Shown here: positions 47,923 through 59,049 of the stretch, in pieces | Position numbering within the stretch: the stretch's first letter is position 1 | Layout of the letters: the number at the start of each line of letters is the position of its first letter | Origin: Psilocybe azurescens | Taxonomy: Eukaryota; Basidiomycota; Agaricomycetes; Agaricales; Agrocybaceae | DNA length: 64,000 bases | Direction: 5' to 3' | Assembly (NCBI GenBank): GCA_023853785.1 | Contig: JAJIRX010000205.1 | Coordinates: 1 to 64,000, forward strand | Notes under the pieces: model-generated | Told to the model about the DNA's origin: nothing | The model's input: the letters and a program-made list of their open reading frames with translations, nothing else | The model's database searches: none | Made by a program: the position numbers and the translations under genes

Positions 47923-49006
47923 ATGTATGCCTCCCTCAAATGTGAGCGTCCGGTTGATTTATACTACTGGTTTTTTTTGAAGATTTTACAATAATCAATT
48001 CTTATCCTCAGTGGTCGTCGTTGGAGACGTGACAGTAGGGAAGGTGCGTGCCTTCCAGCTACACGTCTATTCTCTGCCTCTTATTCTTCATTGAAAGACG
48101 TCCCTTCTTATAACCTACACCACAAATAAGTTCCCAGTAAGCTGTCTACAACGGTCACTATGCGAGAAAATATTGCTGATTTTTCATGCTCTGCACTCAA
48201 CTACCGGCAACTTTTGCTCACGAAGTCAGAGTACATTCCAACTAGTACGTGCGCCTGCGCAGGATAGAGATTTTACGATGATAATAAAACGTGGTCTTCC
48301 GACACTAGTATTTGACTCGTACGCGGCCACTCATACCGTAGACGGCGAGAGGTACATCGTCGGACTGTGGGACACTGCGGGCGGGGAGGAATATGATCGC
48401 CTCCGTCCACTCGCATATCCACAGACTGACATCTTTATGATATGCTTCTCCGTCGTCGATCCAATTAGTTATGAAAATGTCAGGACAAAGGTGTGTACTG
48501 GTGGTGACTCAGATTTGATTCGTCGCTTAGGATCGTGCTTGTTATCTGTCTACAGTGGGGTCCCGAGACAGCGCATCACAACCCGTCCACCCCAGTACTG
48601 GTGGTAGGCACAAAGATTGATCTTCGTGATGATACGACGACGATTGACAAGTTGCGTGACCAGTGAGTGTCGATAAATACTGCAGCAATATCTGGGTAGT
48701 ATTGGAGGCTGGCTGAGCTTTTACACCTACCATTTTCTGATGATCTGCTTACTATTTTATAATAGGCGTGCGACACCCATTCAGTACCACCAGGGTCTGG
48801 CTATGTACAAGGATATAGGGGCGGCTTATTATCTCGAGTGTTCTGCTCGCACTGGATATGGAGTTAAGAATGTTTTTGAGGAGGCAATGAGGCTTGCAGG
48901 TAAGTCATCTTGTGATTTAATTCATCCTTGTATAGTTTATGCATCCGTAGTGAATCCGCCTCCTAAGTATGTACCAGCATCCCGCAGAAGATGTGTTATT
49001 ACGTGA
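47923..49006 (+). CDS. Rho/Rac-like small GTPase with Gly12Val- and Gln61Gly-type changes, intact (array member 4)
   Basis: Eight exons join without a frame break: 47923-47941, 48012-48043, 48098-48136, 48226-48244, 48309-48490, 48556-48662, 48766-48899, 48936-49006; 200 aa. Motifs: P-loop GDVTVGKT (Val at Rac Gly12, Thr at Ala13), effector loop SEYIPTIFDSYAA (Thr35 kept), switch [17 protein letters not shown] (Gly at Gln61), GTKIDL, and [10 protein letters not shown]. The C-terminus SRRRCVIT is basic plus CaaX, so prenylation and membrane targeting are expected. In Ras/Rho proteins either change at 12 or 61 strongly reduces GTP hydrolysis, so a GTP-locked, Rnd-like protein is inferred. It is the only array member complete at every exon. 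Confidence 0.85.
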
Positions 49007-49009
49007 CTC

Positions 49010-49770
49010 TAGTCAGTTAAAGGTCTAGTTGTACTACGTAGGTCTTGATAGAATTGCAAGGATAAAAGACACTGTGCTTAGAACTCCATAGTCGTGGTTG
49101 CAAGAGTTCGAGCGCATCGTTCTAGGTAGACCCTCTACAATTCTGAATCCGAAGTTGAAGGGCTTAATCCCAATGAATCCCGGATCTCTGCTATTTGCCT
49201 TTGTAACGCCCGCATCCGTGCTGTCCGCTCTTCTTCTGAAACCCATCACCCTGCCATTGCCCTTTGTATATCGGCGATGTCGGCCATGAGGTTCATCGGC
49301 GTCCTGGATGTCGTTTGCTCCACCGTATCCGTTGCAAGTGACAATGTGGAATGCGCTGTAGGTGTACGCGCACTAGCAAGCTAGAGTGCCGACTTCGTCA
49401 CGGATTTCCAGAGTGCTGTTGCCAATTGTGACAGCAGGAACTGCCCACTCGGGTTGCTACTGATAACGAGCTGAAGAACTGAAGAAGACGGTGAGCCTTT
49501 TATATATTGTTTTTGGTTCTCAGTTTCGAATGTGTCTTTGTGTTGAATCTACAGTGGATGAAAATGTGCGTCTATAGTCAAACATGGTCTACTGAGCTTG
49601 GCCTGTCATTGCACGCAGCTCGAGGAACTGCACATTGAATAAATAAGGTTGATTATAGGGTTGTCGCACCGTCGAATGTCAAAGACACCAGGCGCCGCAA
49701 CGTCTGTGCACTCAGTCATTGAGCTTGAGTTCGGATCGGCCACACAATCCCCGCTCTCCCCCCCTGCTAC
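49010..49770. other. Gene-free stretch downstream of the GTPase array
   Basis: I see no supported gene. The 71-codon minus frame at 49034-49249 and the 63-codon plus frame at 49098 overlap each other and have no known features. Confidence 0.35.
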
Positions 49771-49778
49771 TGCCTCAA

Positions 49779-50694
49779 TTAGAAATCGCTACTAAATTCA
49801 AGATCTTCTGCTTCTAGTTGTTCTGTACGACGACGCCGTCTTCGCACCCGCATGGAACGCGGATGCACTTGCAACACGAGAGTCCGTCCCGCCTCTGTGA
49901 ATTCAAAGTGATCATCCGTTGACACAGAGCTCATTGTTCCTGACGATGACGTTAAAGATGCCTCGCAATTAGAGGATAAGGGTATCACTGTGACAGAGGA
50001 AGCTATGAACATGTACCATATTTGATTATTATTATCATTGTTGGGAAAATCGGAGTGGACCGGGGCGGGAAGCCAGTATTCGAGGCCCTCCGGGGCTCTT
50101 ATGCGACGATTGGGTAGTTGGTGTCGAGGTGGAGACGGAAGAGTGTGAGAGGAAGCAAGAATTGCTTTATTGAAAACAGAGCAGAAGGACTTGCGGGAGG
50201 AGGCAGCCGTTTTGCACCGTGTATATCTTATACCTAAAGGGTTTCCACTTTTGACGAGGTAAAACAAGACCGTCATAGACAGGGATACGAAAGTAAATGA
50301 GAAGAGGACTTGCCATATAGAACACCCTATCCCTCCTTCGCACATCCACACTCGACACGTACAGCGTCGGCGTCACGCTGGTGTGAGCCAACAGAAAAGC
50401 ACATTGCTTCGAGCGGTATAACAGTTCCTTGGGATGGAGTTCGCGATGTGTAGATATCCACAGCGTTATTTTGTGGTAGTACCCGGACCCTGGCACTGGA
50501 GTGGCGAAGACGGGGAAAACATGTGTGTGCACGATGCTCCCGCACCCTGTGCTCTTTGGGGCAGCTTGATTGTCCTCGGTTGCTGCTCCGCATACGAGGA
50601 TATATGGTGTCCCATTCTCTTCTACATTTCTACTAGAGATACTCAAACTCGAAGTTTGGTTGCTACCTTGATTTGATCCCGTATTCATATTCAT
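49779..50694 (-). CDS. Hypothetical protein with one transmembrane segment
   Basis: The ATG at 50694 opens a Ser/Asn-rich N-terminus (MNMNTGSNQGSNQTSSLSIS) and a middle part reading TPYILVCGAATED and LYRSKQCAFLLAHTS. Near 50340 the reading probably switches, by a short intron or a one-base error, to the frame with a hydrophobic segment SIWQVLFSFTFVSLSMTVLF. A basic stretch and a Ser/Thr-rich tail follow, ending with ELEAEDLEFSSDF (stop at 49779). The tail contains RRRRRR. I do not recognise the family. Both halves have clean long frames, which is the main support. Confidence 0.4.
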
Positions 50695-51014
50695 TGAAGC
50701 GCCTCAGTACTACAGTTTGTGTAGCATAAGATGAAATCTAGGAGATTCAGAATAGAAACAAAACAAACCGTCAAAGCGTTGACGTCAACGTCAGCCAGCG
50801 CACATCATGGAAAACGCCGGAATTGCTCAGTCAGGTGATTAAGACCTCAGGCCTCAGGACGCCTGCCGCACGGCGCGTCAACTCACCAGCGCATGGTGTT
50901 TCGGAACACGCTGAAATGTATGCCCAAAAGTTGAACAGCGTACTCAGAACTCACTTTTTAATGATACTTGCTACAAACCACTACTGCCACAGCGTAGCAC
51001 ATACCAACTGGTGA

Positions 51015-51185
51015 AAGTCGGGCCGTCCCGACTTTCTTGGCTTGGCGAAGCTTGGCGACCGCCGTCTCGACTTACTCAGGTGCAACTGGGCCCGACTATT
51101 CCACCGACCATCCCGCCGACCATCCCGACTATTCTCTCGACTTTGTGACCGCCCATCCCGACTTAGCTTAGCTTCCGACTTCGGA
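51015..51185. repeat. CCGAC-rich short repeat tract
   Basis: Imperfect direct and inverted repeats of CCCGACTATTC, CCATCCCGAC and CCGACCATCC fill this tract. It begins with a small palindrome, AAGTCGGGCCGTCCCGACTT. Antisense it reads as SRDGR-type low-complexity peptide, which I do not regard as coding. Confidence 0.6.
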
Positions 51186-51576
51186 CTGGCCAACCCTGGG
51201 CCAACTCTGCCAAGACGATTCTCGAAAGATGTACGGCATATACCTACCATTATTGAATTGTAACCAGCCAGAAAAGTCACTATGCGCTCTTGAAAGTCCA
51301 CAGTTGAATCTCTGAAAAGCTGGGATGTTTTTCACCTCAAATAGGCTCATTGGGGAACATGATACTTTTCAGGCTTATAAAATGGACGGTCAAATATATC
51401 CACATCGGAAACTTTATGCCAGAATGCCCCAGGGTAGCTCCTCGAAGTACGTAACACTTTGACCATTTGTGTACATAAGTATGTATGTACAGCTTTCGGC
51501 TCATGGAATTTCTCATCTTCTAACTAGCTTCATATGGTTAGTACATATTCAATGTGGGGTCTCTCCAGATTTTGTA

Positions 51577-51590
51577 CTTTGGGACATATA
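51577..51590 (+). promoter_or_regulatory. TATA box of the small secreted cysteine-rich protein gene
   Basis: ACATATAAAGGGCG lies about 145 bp upstream of the ATG at 51731, a usual distance for TATA to ATG in this window once a leader is allowed. Confidence 0.45.
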
Positions 51591-51730
51591 AAGGGCGACG
51601 TAATGGAACAGAGAGCGTAGCGCTGCCCGAATTCTCCCATTCAACGCCGTCAAAGCCCTAGTCCGCATCCACTGTCCTTGGTACGTACCTCCAGTCAATT
51701 CTTTCAGAGGGAGAATACTTACCCATTTAA

Positions 51731-52242
51731 ATGGCAGCTTATAACATGTCTCTCATCCGCTCCCTGGGCTTCATACTCACTACACTCCTTTTCCTCTCCC
51801 ACCTCGTACTGTCCCAAAACAGTGCAGCAGGCCCAGGCCCATGCCACCCCTACCCCGGCGCGGACCCACAAGATTGCCTTGCTCTCATCAGCCAGAACCT
51901 CAACAACGACACCATGATACCCTGCATTAACAACCGCGCAACGATCACGCTGCATGCGTGCTCCATCGTCACCACCTGCGACAGCAGCAGCCCTAAACCC
52001 GATTCTCCAGAGGAAAGCGTTATACCGTATGACGCGGTGCGTCGGGCGTTGGCTACAATTGGTTCGTGTGCTCTCAGAGAGTATGGTTCCATCTCGGGCT
52101 ACTATGTGACTGAACGTGGGGAGAAGACGTGCTATCTCTATCCTGGAAGGTGAGTACACGATTATGGTTGATTCTACTCTATCGGATGGATAGCTCATGG
52201 GATTGAATTGGCCATTCTCTCAGGGAGAATCTTTGCCAATAG
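51731..52242 (+). CDS. Small secreted cysteine-rich protein (Y3-like lectin candidate)
   Basis: Exons 51731-52149 and 52224-52242 (intron 74 nt, GTGAGT to CTCAG); 145 aa. The signal peptide MSLIRSLGFILTTLLFLSHL ends near LSQ. The mature protein has about eight cysteines in a spaced pattern: GPCHPYPG, DPQDCLALI, MIPCINN, HACSIVTTC, GSCALREY, TCYLYPG and the last residues LCQ, which come from the tiny second exon. The CxxYPG at both ends and the central INN-C spacing remind me of fungal glycan-binding Y3-type domains; that is a suggestion only. Without splicing the last cysteine would be lost, which supports the intron. Confidence 0.7.
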
Positions 52243-52483
52243 AGCTTCAGTGCTATATTGAGCGTCGCATCTCAAGTGCCATTCACATTGGACATTGGAC
52301 TATTCGATTACCCTAATTCACGCAGTCACAATGATTCCCTACATTCTTTTATATCCTTCGATGAACTATACTTGGACGATTGCAATAGTATTTGATTACT
52401 TGGGCTACTAAATTATCAGAAAGTCCATGCTTTATTATAGTACTGATCCATGTCTGGAAGTCGAATCGACAATGTCTATTTAG

Positions 52484-53066
52484 TTAGGCATTGATAGTGA
52501 TCGGGAAAGAAACCCCTCCTTCAACAAGCACAGTGCTTCCATCAGTGCCGTTAATAGGGTAGACCATGTTCAGGACAATGTTGTAAGGTGCCCCGGCGAA
52601 GAAAGGGGCATGTGGAATCTATCGTAAACAATTTATTAAATACCGTTCAGCAAAATAAATACCAAGGAACGTACCTGAGTAGTAAACTCGTCCGTAGGCT
52701 GGATTGTCCCTGGAACAAAGTTGAAAGTGCGTCTGGCAAGAACGATGGGTTGTTCGTGTCCGTTATTGCTAGCCTCAGGTACCTCAATAGTGTAATCGAG
52801 GAACTGGGGGATTATACCAAACTGCTCTATGGGGCAGTTCAGGTTAACGCTGACGGTGATGCTCTGTGTATCGAATTGTGGTTTAATTTCTTTTTGCGGG
52901 TCTATTGATTGAAAGAGGTACGTACATCTCCTGGGCTAACAGTGACCGGGAAGGCGCTAAGAGCGCCAAATCGTGCTGCTTGTGGGCAGTTGCGCTTTGC
53001 GATGGTCGCAGATGCGACGAGGCCAGCGAGGGAGAAGAAGACAGCAGAGGTAGCGGCGAACTTCAT
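52484..53066 (-). CDS. Small secreted protein of unknown function, 154 aa
   Basis: Exons (minus) 53066-52926, 52863-52675, 52618-52484; all phases are 0 and introns are GTACGT to AG. The signal peptide is MKFAATSAVFFSLAGLVASA, followed by TIAKR as a possible dibasic processing site. The mature part reads ARFGALSAFPVTVSPGD, a conserved middle FLDYTIEVPEASNNGHEQPI then VLARRTFNFVPGT, and an end with PYNIVLNMVYPINGTDGST then VEGGVSFPITIN. The alternating hydrophobic pattern and single Cys in the core suggest an all-beta sandwich. I recall similar secreted proteins in mushroom genomes without a named function. The upstream TTG in the same frame is not the start; ATG at 53066 is. Confidence 0.75.
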
Positions 53067-53612
53067 TTTTGTTGTGGGTTTGAACAAAGTGTGAGATCAG
53101 TGAAGACTCTGTAGGTGATGAGGGTGATGATGATAACTTCAGCCATCTCATACTCACCTTTATACCATACTGAAGATGGTCAATTGAAGACGCTCCGTCT
53201 GTGAAGTCGTCAAACTCCGGAAATGGGTAACGGACAGCGACCTTCTTCCGCTGCTACTTCCTTTATTTTTAGACGTTAGCCGGATTGCACCGAGTGGGCA
53301 CGCGGACCGAATGCGTTTTGCACTTGGATTTTCCGTGCGTGGTGGGCGGCCACACCTGTAAATGATACGCAATGTCAGTCGGCCAAGAAATTCCTGCGGC
53401 GTGTACCATCTGCTCTCGTCCCGACGCCCTACTTCCTTCGGCACAGAGCAACTAACATTGTTGTGTGAAACCTTTTTGATCGCGAGAACAATTGTTTTCA
53501 GTCCCAAACGCCGTACGGTCATAGTATAATAGCCTACATCGGTGCATCCAGTTCTGTAACCAGCAAGTTATGCGCATAATCCATTGGTGCATTGCACTAT
53601 CATACGCAAGCC

Positions 53613-56215
53613 TCATCGCCTCTTCCTGAACCACAGCTTCGTACCGACGCCCATCCCACTCTTACTCCCACCTCCGTCTCCCTCTCGATCCTGCTCTCCC
53701 GCAAGTCTCAAATCCCCGTTATCCGCCGGCACTGTGTATCTATCATACCCATTGATATTGTCATTGCGCTCCTTCCCACTAATATCCTTCTCATTTGCAC
53801 TGGGCATGTTCACTCGAACATCATACGTCATCAACACATGCGCGACCATCGTCTTGAGCTGATACGTCGCAGAGAAACGGCCAGGACTATATGATTTGAG
53901 ATTCGCCATGTTAGAAAACCGGTTTGAACAAACATAATTGACAAATGAAAGGTACCAAGCATGTTTTCCATACCCAAAAGCATGATAATCGAGCGCAGGC
54001 TTGGCCAGCAACGGCTGCTTGTAGCTGCCAGTCGGTCGTTGGACAGTCTCTTCGGAATCGCCTGAATTCTTTCTTACTGCACCACCATTCCCATTATCGC
54101 TCCCGTCCCCATTAACCTCTTTTTCTCTTCCTTCTGCGACTCTACCACCCACATCCCCATCAAAATCAGACTCCCCGGGCATAACATATCTAAATCCATC
54201 AAACTTCCCCGCACCTGTGAACCGCTCTTCATCGCGGTACATGCCATGCGAGTTGGCGTACATCGTGCAGCCAGGAGGCACGAGTGTGCCATCTGAGAAC
54301 ATGAAAGGCTTGATCGTTCTTCTAGAGACATGCACTGTGAGTTGAACATAAAGGCGTGCTCAGTGACCAATTTCATGAACAGACAAGAAACAACACACGT
54401 ACGCGGCTGGATATCAAAACACCGCTGCACTTCCCTCAGAAAACTATCGAGCATATACATCCTCCCCACCGCATTCTTCGTCCACCCAGCATCTTGTGCA
54501 AGAACACGATCGATCTCTGCCCGGAGAGGGTTGAGGTATACGTCCGCGGGACGGGATGCAATTATGCGGAGTGCGTTTGTCAGAGCCTGTGGGATTCAAT
54601 TGAATTTAGGCGGAAAGGTGGAATAATAGACAAATACAAGAACAAGAGCGACTCACTACCGCAATATCCTCCGAAGCGAACGACAAGAAGTATAAGCGCG
54701 TCGCAAGATCCAAGGGCGTGCGTTCCAGACCTATCTTCTCAGCTTCATCCATCAACCACATCAGGACGTCGTTCTAGATAATCGAGTTTGAGACCAGAAG
54801 AGGGACAAAAAAGAACGACAAAACGGACGCACAGGCTTGCCGGGCCAATCACCGCCACCATGCACCTTCTCTTGTTCCAGTCTAAACCTTACAACAGGCT
54901 CAAGGAGTTCCGCCATCCTCTTTAGATCCTTCTGCACATTTATGAGCAACCTCGATGCGATTCTATATTGATGAAATTATCGCCCATACGTAATGTAAGT
55001 TATGGTTCGAAACAACCGTTGACAAGGAAGACAGGGATAGACGACTCACGGCCTTAGAAATTTGGGGAAGAAGTGCAAGTTGCGGCCTTTGACAAGCGTG
55101 CGCACCGCACGTCCACATAGTTCTCTGAATTCCTCGTTCTCGCCTTTTAAGTCACGTCCCAAGTTCGAACGTGAAGGTGACGTTGAAAGTGAAGTCAGGT
55201 CAATGTCAGACACGGAACAGTGGTGAGACAGGAATAGGACTACGCACATAACGGATACCCCACGGAAAGACGCGCGAGGACTTTAGACACGATGCGGATC
55301 GTCACTTGGTACACCGGGACTTCGACCCATTCACCTGAGCCCCCTTTCTCTTATTGGGATTGAAATTCATAAGCTGGAAAAAGAAGAATAAAAATAGACA
55401 ACATGAATAACCCACCTTCCCCTACGGCACCTTCACTATCATTCCTAAGCCTCTCAAACGCCTGAGCATACCCCCTCCCAACCTCGTCCCGCATCTCGTC
55501 AAACTTGGCCGCGATGTTCCGCGTGATCGCCGCGCGCACGACGGAGACGTGGTACGGGTGGATCGTCACCCCCGGCCGAGTGTGTAATCCAGTTGGAGGA
55601 ACTGTGTAGATGTGGATTGCATTGAGTATGTGGTAATTGGATTGGGGATGATCATACTTCTGCGAAAGCAAGGCTATTCGACACGACCTCAATTGGGGCT
55701 TTGCTCATCTCCTCGACATTGGTGGTGCCGTTCACGATGACGTCCCATGAAGTCAGAGTGGGTACTTTGAATACTCCGCTAGGGTGCTGTTCGATTTTCA
55801 TACATGACAAGAATAATGACGAGAAACGATTTAGTTGAGTATTCCGGGTGTCTTATTCTAGTAGTACGTGAATCAGACAGACCTTGCGATATCCTTCTTC
55901 GATAGTATCGTACACGTATCCCGAGTCTTTTAGATATTTCCAGGCCGAGATGTATGAAAGGAGGGGTGCGGAGTGTCCTATCGTTGGGATGTGAGAAAGC
56001 TGAGGGTGGGTGATTTGCGTGGATGTGTAATGTGGTGCGCGTGTTGAGTACAGGTGAAAACCAGTCGAGTTAAGGGCGTTAGTGAGCACAACGAAGGATA
56101 TAGAGAGGAAAACACGCAGGCATGCCTTGTATCGTTTAGAATTCACAATGGTAAGATACAGAACGCCGAGCGAGGACACCAGAGCCGAAAGGATGTAGTA
56201 GTACATGTCAGACAT
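53613..56215 (-). CDS. Cytochrome P450 monooxygenase (basidiomycete microsomal type)
   Basis: This is an N-terminally anchored P450. The ATG at 56215 is followed by hydrophobic MYYYILSALVSSLGVLYLTI and a second hydrophobic stretch, then HIPTIGHSAPLLSYISAWKY. Later exons read HPSGVFKVPTLTSWDVIV, VTIHPYHVSVVRAAITRNIA, a helix-K ExxR in DSFLREVQR, PFMFSDGTLVPPGC, and the heme loop AFGYGKHACPGRF. The heme Cys codon is split by an intron (53887-53955). A 45-residue Gly/Asp/Asn/Glu-rich insertion sits between FDGFRY and the heme loop, longer than usual. One base is missing in a C run near 55571 (TLG-PGVTIHP). The substrate is unknown; neighbours give no pathway. Confidence 0.82.
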
Positions 56216-56299
56216 TCCTTAGACCAGTCCGCCAGTGCCAGCGTGTAACGGTAATAGAGAGACAGAACAAGGGTGATGTGAGATGCAAGGCCAAAGCAG

Positions 56300-57150
56300 A
56301 TATTAATATACGATTAGATGGACGACGGTACTGGATGGCCGCTGCAGGCCGGTGATAGACGATTGCGAGCCCCCAAATTCAGAGCTTCCAAGTCGTATGT
56401 CTCGCCAATTTGAGTAACATGACAGTGTTCTGTGCATCGAGGTCTCGGAGGTCGGGAGGATGGAGAAAGAGGGTGGGAGTATTGAAGTTCGTCTTCCAAT
56501 CCACATGTCGGTAATTACGTTGTTGCGTAGGTCGGTCAACGCCGGACCATAACATTATAACTCCGAATAAACGTGCCTGACGAAGGTGGATGCGGCTCCT
56601 AAGTTGTAGTAAGTTGTAGCAAGTGATGTCAATGAAACATGGAACATGCAAGATGAGATTGCCGCTGACGGAACGTGCCAAAGGTCTTTATTTTTGCAGA
56701 GTTCAAATCAAGTTCAAATGGTCGAATGTTCAACTCGAGCTCGACTCAAACGTTCAACAGCATGTGATCCGGCGTTACTTATCGTTGTCCCAATGCCGGC
56801 CGAACCGATGGCAGGTGAAGGAATTCCTTTTGAACGCATAGTAACTTATGCATCAGTTATGTTAAAGTTAAGTATATGCGCTTCGTTTCCGTAATTTGGG
56901 GCTAATTACTTGATGCCAAACCAATCAGAGGCCTTCGTGGACCAGATGTATCTCTACTCATGATGAACCCAGGATTATACAAAAAGATACACATAAATGT
57001 TGCATAATGATTGAATATTTGGCAGGAAAACATCCAGAGTGTGAGCAACGGGTGATTCATTTCTTATCGAGAAACCAAGTCGGTATCTGGCTTCGACCTT
57101 TCCTATCTTCTTCTGAATTCCCACTTCCAGAATCTGTGCACTCCCAGGTA
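56300..57150. other. Gene-free stretch
   Basis: Overlapping frames up to 100 codons on both strands (56379-56681 minus, 56646-56894 plus) contradict each other and carry no domain. I see no gene. Confidence 0.35.
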
Positions 57151-57164
57151 TACTTTACGTTGAA

Positions 57165-57825
57165 AATGGTCTCATTCGTTGATTTGCCAGCGGAGATTCA
57201 TACATTAATTATCAAACTTCATTTGATCTCGCTAAGCCAAATCGACGAGATATACCTTATGACCTCGTACATGTTTAAGAAGACGAAGTAAGTCATGGAA
57301 GGCAACAGACAGACTGCAACATCATGGCGCCATGTTCTTTCTCTTAAACGCAGCCTCTGTTTGCAAAATTTTGCGCGATATATTGGTCGAGATCCCAGAA
57401 GCAAAGTTTGCTTCAATATCAACACTACACCTTCTCGTTTCCTCGACGTCTTCTTGTGATATCAAGGCATTGAAGGCTTGGAGGTCGTCGTTTTCAACCG
57501 AGAGACTACCACGAAGGACGTAGATAGGGATATCGAACGCACAAGAGTCACTATCATCGTCAATGCTCTTCTTCCACAAGTGCATCGCTGCAAGTCAATC
57601 GTCTTCAAAATCGTATTGTCTATTAATAGCTCTCCCCCTTGCCCTATGTATTTCTCATCCCGACAAGGTGCTTTTCTCGGCCTAAAAAGTCTGTACTTGA
57701 ATTCCCGAATCTTCTCTACGTTGGAAGACAGTCCTTATGCTTTACGGGACCTGATGCGGGCAAGGTACGGACCCCTAGATTATTTGGAAATCGAAGCGAA
57801 GTTCTTACCCAGCGCTGACGAATGA
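57165..57825 (+). pseudogene. F-box-like gene fragment
   Basis: The ATG at 57168 (MVSFVDLPAEIHTLIIKLHL) opens an F-box-like N-terminus. After a probable intron (GTAAGTC to CGCAG, about 57289-57350) comes ASVCKILRDILVEIPEAKF, the usual continuation of such F-boxes. The phases do not join by one base. A third frame from about 57478 gives EVVVFNRETTTKDVDRD and LKSLYLNSRIFSTLEDSPY, ending at 57825. This looks like a short, frame-broken member of the F-box/LRR-like families that are numerous in mushrooms. It is short for the family. Confidence 0.45.
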
Positions 57826-58090
57826 GGATACAGACTAGTTTCGATCCTCTTAAGATATATGTCATTTGGAGGATTTTAGATAATCGTGGGCATCAGGATT
57901 GGGATATGAAAGCGCCAAACGAAGGACTTGTGCTAGTAGATTGGAGATTAACGCGAATAAAATAACCTATATCTACTGGCCTCTCTCCAATAGCAACTTA
58001 GCAAGATCTTTCAATATATTGACAATGAAAATGAAAATTGATATCCTGCTCGCTCTTAAAACAGCAATCATCTTGCGTAACCAAGTATAA

Positions 58091-58803
58091 CTAGGCGAAG
58101 GCCGCTGAAGCATTCTCCCTGGCCGTATCGACCTCATCGAACATGGTGTTTACTGCATCTGACATGGTAGGCTAATCCAGTACACAGTGAGTACACTTCT
58201 CTCCTGCGGAGATTGCTTAATGACTAACCGGAGTAATCGACAGGACCGTCGTAGCAAATGCCCTGCATGCATCCCCGGATAAAGCCAAATCATTCGACAT
58301 GGTGGTCGTCTCAGAGGAGCCTAAGGATTTGAGATCCGAGGCTTTTGCCGTGATGCCATTGAGGTAATCAAGAATGTTGGGGGTGAAGCTGTTGTAAGTT
58401 GATACGACTTTCTTGACATTCTCCACAGATACGGGCTTCGGAAGGAGCTAAAAAATGGTCAGATTAGAGCAGGAGAACGGAGGTTTTATGTTGTACTGAC
58501 TCCTAGGTTGTTATTCACGTCTAAGAAGAGAGTGTGAATGGCGACTTCATCTGCGTGGATGTCCTGGGCAGTCAATCGATTAGTGATGTGGTACCTGAGT
58601 GGATGTAGCCATAAGCGTACACTTGCTCCTTTAGCTCCCGTCTCAGGGAACTTGTTAACATCGGTAGTAATCTTGGTGAAATGTGTCCCGATCTTGGACA
58701 AGTCGTCCATGATGAGCTTCATGGTCGATGCCGTGGTCGTGGCCAAAGTAGCCGCTGAGGCCACAGAGATGCAAGACACAACAATAGCGAAGGAAAGTTT
58801 CAT
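58091..58803 (-). CDS. HsbA-like secreted protein 1
   Basis: Four exons (minus) 58803-58621, 58563-58501, 58447-58229, 58171-58091, all phase 0; 181 aa. The signal peptide MKLSFAIVVSCISVASA is followed by a helical protein in the hydrophobic surface binding protein A pattern: TTTASTMKLIMDDLSKIGTH, then DIHADEVAIHTLFLDVNNNL, then PVSVENVKKVVSTYNSFTPN, and the ending PTMSDAVNTMFDEVDTARE. The mature part has one cysteine (DACRAF). Known HsbA proteins are secreted, coat hydrophobic surfaces and recruit hydrolases; here that is inference. It is a tandem paralogue of the next two genes. Confidence 0.8.
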
Positions 58804-58904
58804 TGGATCTTCGGTCTTTGGAAGAGAATTAGAAATTCTAGGGAATCAAAAAGTAAGTTCGTCTTTAATACCTCTCCCAGCGAGTCTAAGATGCTTCGAG
58901 AGTA

Positions 58905-58970
58905 CCCATGTGTTCCATCTATGTCTAAAAAAATCATGCGTGGAGTACCAACCCAGTGACATGAGAATCT
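58905..58970 (-). promoter_or_regulatory. Conserved promoter block of HsbA-like gene 1
   Basis: CCCATGTGTTCCAT (58905) and GTACCAAC with GACATGAGAAT (58945-58969) recur at 60966-61027 at a similar distance upstream of HsbA-like gene 2. The rest of the upstream region is more diverged. They may be shared regulatory sites or just duplicated promoter sequence. Confidence 0.45.
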
Positions 58971-59049
58971 TTGAACCGATATACGAAAACGAGATGCCGA
59001 AAATACCTTCGCCATACTCTGCGAATGATCCCCTCCACGAGAAATGAGG

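Noticed and set aside
50981..51301. 106-codon minus-strand frame with SRDGR repeats
   Set aside because: It is low-complexity translation of a CCGAC-rich DNA repeat, without a signal, domain or splice context.
53584..53894. Plus-strand frames of 92 and 100 codons
   Set aside because: They are antisense to the P450 C-terminal exon and its heme-loop intron.
58538..59047. 169-codon plus-strand frame
   Set aside because: It is antisense to exon 1 of HsbA-like gene 1 and its promoter. The antisense strand has the signal peptide and matching splice phases.
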